Position numbers and translations under genes: made by a program
Part shown: positions 58,118-64,000 of the stretch, piece by piece
How positions within the stretch are numbered: position 1 is the stretch's first letter
Layout of the letters: the number at the start of each line of letters is the position of its first letter
The notes under the pieces: model-generated
Told to the model about the DNA's origin: nothing
What the model saw: the letters and a program-made list of their open reading frames with translations, nothing else
Database searches by the model: none
Source of the DNA: Reinekea thalattae
GTDB lineage: Bacteria > Pseudomonadota > Gammaproteobacteria > Pseudomonadales > Natronospirillaceae
Reading direction: 5' to 3'
DNA: 64,000 nt
Assembly: GCF_008041945.1 (NCBI RefSeq)
Contig: NZ_VKAD01000002.1
Span: forward strand, 1-64,000

Positions 58118-58656
58118 TGAAACTCAAGCAACATATAGTTTTAATTGGCCCAATGGGAGCCGGTAAAAGTACCATTGGGCGGTTTTTATCTGAGCAGATG
58201 TCTTGTCAATTTACCGATATCGATAAGGTTATAGAACAGCAGGCTGGCGCATCGATACCTTGGATTTTTGAAATCGAAGGTGAGCAAAAATTTCGCGAAC
58301 GTGAAACCACAGCTTTACGTCACGTTATTGCCGATCAGCCCAGCGTTATTGCAACGGGTGGTGGTTGCGTGATGAGCGCCGAAAACCAACATATCCTTAA
58401 TAGTCAGGCAGTGACTATCTATTTAGTTACCTCTATTGAGCAGCAGCTAGAGCGAACCGCAAAAGATAAAAATAGGCCTTTACTGCAAACGGATGACCCA
58501 AAAAAAGTACTCGAAGAATTAGCCAATAAACGCAACCCCGTTTATGAGTCGTTGGCAGATATATCGGTTACAACCAATTCAAAACCGCCAAAGGTGGTTG
58601 CACAAGAAATTTTAACTAGGTTACAAAGTAGATATGATGAAAACCCTTCACGTTGA
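58117..58656 (+). CDS. aroK: Shikimate kinase I
   Basis: A 179-residue kinase that phosphorylates shikimate on the way to aromatic amino acids. Walker A is GPMGAGKST at about 11-19. FRERETTAL carries the shikimate-binding Arg, and ATGGGCVMS holds the glycine-rich substrate loop. KNRPLL is the lid region. It overlaps pilQ by TAATG and aroB by about 20 bases, the usual pilQ-aroK-aroB order of gammaproteobacteria. Confidence 0.96.
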   Translation: MKLKQHIVLIGPMGAGKSTIGRFLSEQMSCQFTDIDKVIEQQAGASIPWIFEIEGEQKFRERETTALRHVIADQPSVIATGGGCVMSAENQHILNSQAVTIYLVTSIEQQLERTAKDKNRPLLQTDDPKKVLEELANKRNPVYESLADISVTTNSKPPKVVAQEILTRLQSRYDENPSR

Positions 58657-59734
58657 TTTAGCCGAGCGCAGTTATCCCATCTATATTGGCGAATGCTTAA
58701 GTCATGAATCGCTAATTTTAGAAACGCTGAGTCATCAGGAAATCGTCATTGTTACCAATGAAACAGTGGCGCCGCTTTATTTAGATGTCATCAAACGACC
58801 GCTGGTTAACGCTGGAAAAAAAGTCGCTCAGGTTATTTTGCCAGACGGTGAAAAATACAAAACACTCGATACCGTTAATAAAATCTTTGATGTGCTATTG
58901 GCTGAAAATTTCAGCCGCCATGTTGCGTTGGTCGCTCTCGGTGGTGGTGTCATCGGTGACATGACCGGCTTTGCTGCGGCAGCTTATCAGCGAGGCGTCG
59001 ACTTTGTTCAAATACCGACCACGTTGTTGTCTCAAGTGGATTCGTCGGTAGGCGGAAAGACAGGCGTGAATCATCCGTTGGGCAAAAATATGATCGGTGC
59101 CTTCAAGCAACCATTGGCGGTATTGATCGATCCATCGACGTTAAAAACCCTACCTGAAAAAGAGTTTTCTGCAGGCTTTGCTGAAGTTATTAAACACGGT
59201 GTTATCCAGTCGGCAGAATACTTTGAATTCTTGGAGCAAAATTTATCCACTATCTTTAACCTAGATCTTACTGTTTTGGCAGAAGTGATCGCTGGCTCCT
59301 GTGAGATTAAACGTAAGGTTATTGAGCAGGATGAAACTGAACAAAATATTCGAGCAATTCTGAATTTAGGGCATACCTTTGGTCATGCCATCGAAACGAC
59401 CATGGGCTATGGCAATTGGTTGCACGGCCAAGCGGTGGCCGCTGGTGTTATTATGGCTGCTGATCTATCTGCTCGTTTAGGACGTATAGACTCGGCATTG
59501 GTGCAACGTATTGTCGCACTAACGCAAGCATCGGGCTTACCTGTTAACTGCCCCTCAGAAATGACGCCTGATAGTTTTTTAGCAGCCATGTATCGTGATA
59601 AAAAGGTTCAGTCAGGAACCTTACGCTTGGTATTGATTAACTCGTTAGGCAGTGCAGAGGTGACCGATCAGTTTGATTCGGCGCTTTTAGGTGAAACGCT
59701 TGAACACTTTTGTCAGCAAGCAAAAGCCAGTTAA
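58634..59734 (+). CDS. aroB: 3-dehydroquinate synthase
   Basis: A 366-residue NAD- and metal-dependent enzyme that closes DAHP to 3-dehydroquinate. LPDGEKYKTL, ALGGGVIGDMTGFAAA and QIPTTLLSQVDSSVGGKTGVN are family signatures; the metal ligands lie in EVIKHG, NLGHTFGHA and WLHGQAVAAG. Two ATGs in a row (58634, 58637) can serve as start. damX follows after 57 bases. Confidence 0.97.
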   Translation: MMKTLHVDLAERSYPIYIGECLSHESLILETLSHQEIVIVTNETVAPLYLDVIKRPLVNAGKKVAQVILPDGEKYKTLDTVNKIFDVLLAENFSRHVALVALGGGVIGDMTGFAAAAYQRGVDFVQIPTTLLSQVDSSVGGKTGVNHPLGKNMIGAFKQPLAVLIDPSTLKTLPEKEFSAGFAEVIKHGVIQSAEYFEFLEQNLSTIFNLDLTVLAEVIAGSCEIKRKVIEQDETEQNIRAILNLGHTFGHAIETTMGYGNWLHGQAVAAGVIMAADLSARLGRIDSALVQRIVALTQASGLPVNCPSEMTPDSFLAAMYRDKKVQSGTLRLVLINSLGSAEVTDQFDSALLGETLEHFCQQAKAS

Positions 59735-59791
59735 TGTTATTTGTTGAGACCTAATAAATGAACAGATCGCGAAAAATAAGGGAGGTGTGTT

Positions 59792-61216
59792 GTGGATTTA
59801 ACTGAACAGTCTGATCGTATGCAGCAGCATTATAATTTACGCCACGACCCATTTGGCCCCCTAGTTGACGCGCTTGTTTTTAGCGGTGCCGGTGGCAGGT
59901 ACGATGTTGCTGAAACCGTTCGACATTTGCTTTCTTATAGCCCGCAAGAAATTTTACTCTACGGTGCATCCGGGAGCGGTAAGCGTACTCTTGCGCAAAA
60001 TGTATTAAGAAAATTAGACGATGATTGGCGGGTTGCTTGGGTCGATGGTATCGATACCGAAACAGTACACGCCTTAGTCAAAGAAATTATTGGCCAGCTT
60101 GGGCTTGGCTTACGTGGTGATCAAGACCCTGAAGCCCTGTTGCCGCAAATTGCTCAGCAGGCATCTGCGCGTGCTCAGTCGGATGAAATGTTTGTCATCG
60201 TTGTGCAGTTTGCCGATCATCTTTCCGCAGAAGTGACTCAAGCTTTATTAGAGTTGCGTGATCTTTGTGCCGATAGCGAGTTTCGAATCCGCCAGCTTTG
60301 GTTGGCTGAATCTTTAACGTCCTTTCCTGATGGCGTAAACGAAGACGACTTTTATATTTATGAGCTGGCACCGCTCGATGATGACGATGCCGCGCAGTAT
60401 TTAAAAGATAGGCTAGTAGCTGCCGGTGGCGTTGATACCTTCCCATTTACAAATAAAGACGTTGCTCGATTAAATCAAATGTCAGCGGGGTTGCCTGCAG
60501 CGCTGAATGATATTGCTCGTGATTTTTTAATTGGCACGACATTCAAAGCATCAGAAAAAAAACGTTCTTTCCCGATTACTCATATCATCGCAGGTGTTGC
60601 TGCGCTTTGCTTGGTCGTTATCGCGGTACTTTATAATGCCAGTATCAGTGGCTTAGATGCTGAGTCTGAGCAAGTTGAGTTGGCAGATCAAGGCGAAGTG
60701 GTCGGCTTGTCGACAATAGAAGAAAAGCTCGCTAATGCTGTTGCCAATGTTGAGTCAAAACAGTCGCCAACAGAGGCCGAGCCTGCCGATCAAATGCAAG
60801 AAGACGATGCTCAAAGCACCGTTGCCGAAGATTCCGGCACTGTTGCTCCTAGTGTTTCTGTTCCAGAGGTTTCTGCTGCTACCGATTCGGTTGCGGCGAC
60901 GAACAATGCAAGCGAGGCGCAAGCAGAGGTTAGTCAGCGCTTGGTTGATGTTGCAACGGATAGCGAATACACCTTGCAGCTGATTGGCGTTCGTAATGCC
61001 GAGCAGCTAAACACCATTAAAGAAGGTTTAGCAAACAGTGAGCGCTACGATATTGTCGCTACTCGCTATAAGGGTGAGCCTTGGTATATTTTGATTCATG
61101 GTCGCTACCCGTCGACGACAGCCGCTAAAGCTGACATAGCAACGCTGCCAGAGCCGTTCCGTTCAAGTCAGCCGTGGGCACGTTCGTTTCGATCAATTAG
61201 AGCCGACTTACTCTAA
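59792..61216 (+). CDS. damX: DamX-like AAA/SPOR cell division protein
   Basis: A 474-residue inner membrane protein. An N-terminal AAA-type ATPase domain has a Walker A GASGSGKRT at 58-66. One membrane segment lies at about 264-284, followed by a long Glu/Ala/Ser/Val-rich periplasmic linker and a C-terminal SPOR domain (about 393-470, YTLQLIGV ... PWYILIHGRYP) that binds denuded septal peptidoglycan. GTG start with GGGAGG upstream. E. coli DamX sits at the same place after aroB. Here the usual gltBD are not downstream. Confidence 0.9.
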   Translation: MDLTEQSDRMQQHYNLRHDPFGPLVDALVFSGAGGRYDVAETVRHLLSYSPQEILLYGASGSGKRTLAQNVLRKLDDDWRVAWVDGIDTETVHALVKEIIGQLGLGLRGDQDPEALLPQIAQQASARAQSDEMFVIVVQFADHLSAEVTQALLELRDLCADSEFRIRQLWLAESLTSFPDGVNEDDFYIYELAPLDDDDAAQYLKDRLVAAGGVDTFPFTNKDVARLNQMSAGLPAALNDIARDFLIGTTFKASEKKRSFPITHIIAGVAALCLVVIAVLYNASISGLDAESEQVELADQGEVVGLSTIEEKLANAVANVESKQSPTEAEPADQMQEDDAQSTVAEDSGTVAPSVSVPEVSAATDSVAATNNASEAQAEVSQRLVDVATDSEYTLQLIGVRNAEQLNTIKEGLANSERYDIVATRYKGEPWYILIHGRYPSTTAAKADIATLPEPFRSSQPWARSFRSIRADLL

Positions 61217-61274
61217 GTTAGGTATTTATAGCCAGCGTTTAGATGTTTATAGCGAGTTAGGCGGTTATAGAGAT
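61217..61274. repeat. Three 19-20 bp tandem units after damX
   Basis: Units begin at 61217 (GTTAGGTATTTATAGCCAGC), 61237 (GTTTAGATGTTTATAGCGA) and 61256 (GTTAGGCGGTTATAGAGAT). They share GTTxxG and TTATAG with a period of 19-20 and span the spacer between damX and acpH, including the acpH stop codon. Confidence 0.6.
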
Positions 61275-61843
61275 AGCTCTAAATGTTTGCAGAGCTCATC
61301 GATGTGTTGATCGAATTGCCGTTTAAACCGCTGCGTGCTTGCCACTGCAGTGGCGGCCTGTTCGGTTAGTGGGTTGGTAAAACGTATCCGCTTGGCGACA
61401 CCCTGAAGCGCCTTTTCGATACCTTGTGGCGAGCGGTAGGCTATAAACCAATTATAATTTCGCATCGTTTCTATTGTTTGGGTCAGTCGTATCGGTAACG
61501 CCATTTCATTAAATTCGGATAGTTGCTGGTAGCTGTTGTGTGCAAATTGCTCAAGCGTTAGTGAGCTGTAGCTCTGCCAGTGCAGAGCGATGTGATGATC
61601 GAGTAGCATGTCGATAACAACCGGCGTGGTTTTACGAAATGTCGGTCGTAAATAGTCTCGCACAGGTGTGAGAGTTGGGCTGGTATCGGTTAGTTGGTCG
61701 ATAAGCTGATGGCGATCAAAGTGTTGCAAAAATAGAGTGGAGCACTGTTCAGCCTCCGGTCGTTTCGCAAAGTCGGGCCAAAGACTGCCCATCAAGGCTG
61801 ACGGCGTTTGTACAGATAGTAGGCAGTGCCCCAAATAATTCAT
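61265..61843 (-). CDS. acpH: Acyl carrier protein phosphodiesterase
   Basis: A 192-residue HD-related hydrolase that removes 4'-phosphopantetheine from holo-ACP. MNYLGHCLLS, GSLWPDFAKRP, QHFDRHQLIDQLTD and VVIDMLLDHHIALHW follow the E. coli AcpH pattern of conserved His and Asp residues. The ATG at 61843 is preferred; a TTG at 61849 is also open. It is divergent from hemE by 73 bases and convergent with damX. Confidence 0.85.
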   Translation of the reverse strand: MNYLGHCLLSVQTPSALMGSLWPDFAKRPEAEQCSTLFLQHFDRHQLIDQLTDTSPTLTPVRDYLRPTFRKTTPVVIDMLLDHHIALHWQSYSSLTLEQFAHNSYQQLSEFNEMALPIRLTQTIETMRNYNWFIAYRSPQGIEKALQGVAKRIRFTNPLTEQAATAVASTQRFKRQFDQHIDELCKHLELSL

Positions 61844-61883
61844 ATCCAACTAAATTCCGTCGTAAGCCAATAAATCAATCAGT

Positions 61884-61901
61884 ATACTGAATACTCAGTA
61901 T
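61884..61901. promoter_or_regulatory. Dyad in the acpH/hemE divergent spacer
   Basis: ATACTGA-ATAC-TCAGTAT is a perfect 7 bp inverted repeat placed 16 bases before the hemE start in a 73 base divergent promoter region. It looks like an operator for a small dimeric regulator; no known consensus is recognised. Confidence 0.4.
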
Positions 61902-61916
61902 TTTTAGGTAAAGAAT

Positions 61917-62987
61917 GTGACCAAGCTAGAGAACGATCGTTTTTTAAGAGCGCTACTTAAGCAACCCGTTGATAGAACGCCGATTTGGATGATGCGGCAA
62001 GCAGGTCGCTATCTACCTGAGTATCGAGAATCCCGAGCTAAGGCTGGCGACTTCCTCAGCCTATGCAAAAACGCCGACTTTGCCTGCGAAGTGACTATGC
62101 AGCCGCTGGAGCGGTTTCCGCTCGATGCTGCCATCCTATTCTCTGATATATTGACCATTCCTGATGCCATGGGTTTAGGCCTTTATTTTGAAACCGGTGA
62201 AGGGCCAAAGTTTAAGCGCACTGTCCGTTCACAGCAGGATTTCGACCAGCTCATTATTCCTAAAGTTGAGGATGACTTGGGTTATGTCATGAAGGCGATA
62301 TCGACCATTCGCCATGAGCTTAACGGCAAAGTGCCACTTATCGGTTTTAGTGGTAGCCCTTGGACCTTGGCGACCTACATGATTGAAGGTGGCAGCAGCA
62401 AGGACTTCCGGCATAGCAAGGCGATGCTTTATGACACGCCTGAATTAATGCATCAGTTGCTCGATCGATTAGCAGATGTCGTTATCGAATACCTTAATGC
62501 GCAAATCGCAGCTGGGGCGCAGGCGGTGCAGATTTTTGATTCTTGGGGTGGCGCGCTGAGTCATCGTGCGTACCAAGAGTTTTCTCTAAAGTACATGTCG
62601 AAAATTGTTGCGGGTTTGAATCGCCAAGCTGAAGGCCGCACGGTGCCGGTTATTTTATTCAGTAAGGGTGGCGGCCAATGGCTGCAATCGATGGCTTCGG
62701 TTGGTGCCGATGCGTTAGGGCTCGACTGGACGACATCGCTACGCGATGCACGTGCACTGGTCGGCGATCGAGTGGCTTTACAGGGGAATATGGACCCAAG
62801 CGTGCTTTATGCTAAGCCTGAGCGAATCCGTGAAGAGGTCGCTTGCATCCTCGAAGAATACGGTCGCGGCTCTGGTCATGTGTTTAATTTAGGTCATGGT
62901 ATTCATCAGTTTGTCGACCCTGATCACGCTAAAGCATTTATTGATGCTGTTGTTGAGTTGTCGCCTCATTATCATCTTGATGACTAA
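61917..62987 (+). CDS. hemE: Uroporphyrinogen decarboxylase
   Basis: A 356-residue haem synthesis enzyme that turns uroporphyrinogen III into coproporphyrinogen [20 protein letters not shown] and [13 protein letters not shown] are family signatures, and [18 protein letters not shown] and NLGHGIHQ are intact. It starts with GTG at 61917 ([14 protein letters not shown]) and AGGT lies upstream. It lines up with E. coli HemE from the first residue. parC follows after 96 bases without a visible terminator. Confidence 0.97.
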   Translation: MTKLENDRFLRALLKQPVDRTPIWMMRQAGRYLPEYRESRAKAGDFLSLCKNADFACEVTMQPLERFPLDAAILFSDILTIPDAMGLGLYFETGEGPKFKRTVRSQQDFDQLIIPKVEDDLGYVMKAISTIRHELNGKVPLIGFSGSPWTLATYMIEGGSSKDFRHSKAMLYDTPELMHQLLDRLADVVIEYLNAQIAAGAQAVQIFDSWGGALSHRAYQEFSLKYMSKIVAGLNRQAEGRTVPVILFSKGGGQWLQSMASVGADALGLDWTTSLRDARALVGDRVALQGNMDPSVLYAKPERIREEVACILEEYGRGSGHVFNLGHGIHQFVDPDHAKAFIDAVVELSPHYHLDD

Positions 62988-63083
62988 TGTTGTAGGTTGT
63001 GCTGGAACCTGAGACACTAGAGGGCAACATACGGCAAATGCAAAATATTAGCTTTAATTGATTGATTTTTAACAGGTTTTTCC

Positions 63084-64000
63084 ATGTCTGAACAAAGTGC
63101 TGATTTTACTGAATCACTATCGCTGAGTGAGTTTACCGAAAAAGCGTATCTGGATTACTCCATGTACGTCATCTTGGACCGAGCCTTGCCGCATGTGGGC
63201 GATGGTCTAAAGCCGGTACAGCGACGCATTATTTATGCGATGAGCGAGTTGGGTTTACGTAATTCGGCAAAGCATAAAAAGTCGGCGCGTACCGTCGGTG
63301 ATGTGCTTGGTAAATACCATCCGCATGGTGACAGTGCCTGTTATGAAGCCATGGTATTGATGGCTCAGCCGTTTTCCTATCGTTACCCAATGGTTGATGG
63401 CCAGGGTAACTGGGGCTCGCCAGACGATCCTAAATCGTTTGCTGCAATGCGATATACCGAATCTCGGCTGCATAAAAATGCGCAGCTGTTATTAGAAGAG
63501 TTGGGTCAAGGCACAGTCGACTGGGTGCCCAATTTTGATGGCAGTCTAAATGAACCAACGGTGTTGCCTGCGCGCCTGCCGCATGTGCTATTAAATGGCA
63601 CCACCGGTATTGCTGTCGGTATGGCGACCGACATTCCTCCGCATAATTTAAAAGAAGTTGCTGCCGCCTGTATTCATCTGATTGATCAGCCGGATGCTTC
63701 TGTTGCCGATCTGATGATGCATGTTCGTGGTCCAGATTATGCGACCGGTGCTGAATTAATCACGCCAAAAGCAGAGTTGCAAAAAGTCTATGAAACCGGC
63801 CGTGGCTCGGTTCGCTTGCGTGCTAAATACATGAAAGAAGGTAGCGATATCGTTATTACTGAGCTGCCTCACCAAGTTTCTGGCGCAAAAATACTTGAGC
63901 AAATTGCAGCTCAAATGCAGGCTAAGAAGCTGCCGATGGTTGCGGATTTGCGTGACGAGTCAGACCATGAAAATCCGACTCGCTTGGTCATTGAGCCGCG
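63084..64000 (+). CDS. parC: DNA topoisomerase IV subunit A (partial)
   Basis: The first 305 codons of ParC, running off the window end. It follows E. coli ParC with four extra residues at the N-terminus: [54 protein letters not shown] with catalytic Tyr124, and [18 protein letters not shown] (here by its parts KYHPHGD and SDHENPTRL). GRGSVRLRA and [13 protein letters not shown] also favour ParC over GyrA. The quinolone-region positions are Ser84 and Glu88, the wild-type residues. ATG at 63084 has AGG eight bases upstream. Confidence 0.96.
   Translation, partial: MSEQSADFTESLSLSEFTEKAYLDYSMYVILDRALPHVGDGLKPVQRRIIYAMSELGLRNSAKHKKSARTVGDVLGKYHPHGDSACYEAMVLMAQPFSYRYPMVDGQGNWGSPDDPKSFAAMRYTESRLHKNAQLLLEELGQGTVDWVPNFDGSLNEPTVLPARLPHVLLNGTTGIAVGMATDIPPHNLKEVAAACIHLIDQPDASVADLMMHVRGPDYATGAELITPKAELQKVYETGRGSVRLRAKYMKEGSDIVITELPHQVSGAKILEQIAAQMQAKKLPMVADLRDESDHENPTRLVIEP

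Noticed and set aside
63084-64000. Reading the last gene as gyrA
   Set aside because: The N-terminus and motifs such as [15 protein letters not shown] and SDHENPTRL follow ParC, and the N-terminal offset to E. coli ParC is only four residues.

Overview
The window is a piece of the chromosome of a Gram-negative, motile, probably marine gammaproteobacterium. Gene content and order fit the Oceanospirillales/Pseudomonas side of the class: lptD-surA-pdxA-rsmA-apaH opposite djlA, ftsY-ftsE-ftsX-rpoH, the rlmE-ftsH-folP-glmM-tpiA-secG to nusA-infB-pnp block, and pilMNOPQ-aroK-aroB-damX. The genus cannot be fixed by reading alone. Almost everything is core genome. I see no prophage, transposase, CRISPR array or defence island. 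The novelty here lies in variant genes and non-coding structure, not in an accessory system.

Layout. 1-349: an intergenic stretch with a long inverted repeat. 350-3578: a small unknown gene, tesB, ubiX, cca. 3676-8283: an envelope and motility group (TraF-like outer membrane protein, FlgP, FlgT, TorF-type porin), with a good flagellar sigma-28 promoter in front of flgP. 8379-14787 (minus): lptD-surA-pdxA-rsmA-apaH, making the outer membrane assembly machinery plus vitamin B6, ribosome and Ap4A enzymes. 15007-16519: djlA and trmB. 16625-20430 (minus): ftsY-ftsE-ftsX-rpoH. 20508-24568: a membrane-anchored M16-like protein, rsmD, an aldehyde dehydrogenase, coaD and a ferredoxin. 24819-25859: guaC. 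25917-30181 (minus): a ynjB-ynjC-ynjD-ynjF-like ABC transporter operon. 30532-34501: glnE and ilvE.

34632-50574 is the classic translation, RNA and envelope block also found in E. coli: yhbY opposite rlmE-ftsH-folP-glmM-tpiA-secG, tRNA-Leu(GAG), initiator tRNA-Met, rimP-nusA-infB-rbfA-truB-rpsO-pnp. It carries clear promoters and terminators, metY-downstream hairpins and a pnp leader hairpin of the RNase III type. 50713-53247 (minus) is mrcA (PBP1a). 53416-61216 is the type IV pilus operon pilMNOPQ followed by aroK, aroB and damX. The window ends with acpH (minus), hemE and the first 305 codons of parC.

Most notable: a PilM that appears to lack its central actin-like half; a pentapeptide repeat in PilO; an M16-like protein with no zinc motif; an initiator tRNA with a U1/U72 mismatch; a possible sigma-32 promoter on rpoH; and a recurrent pattern of 19-20 bp tandem duplications in gene spacers, one of which duplicates the lptD stop / surA start junction.
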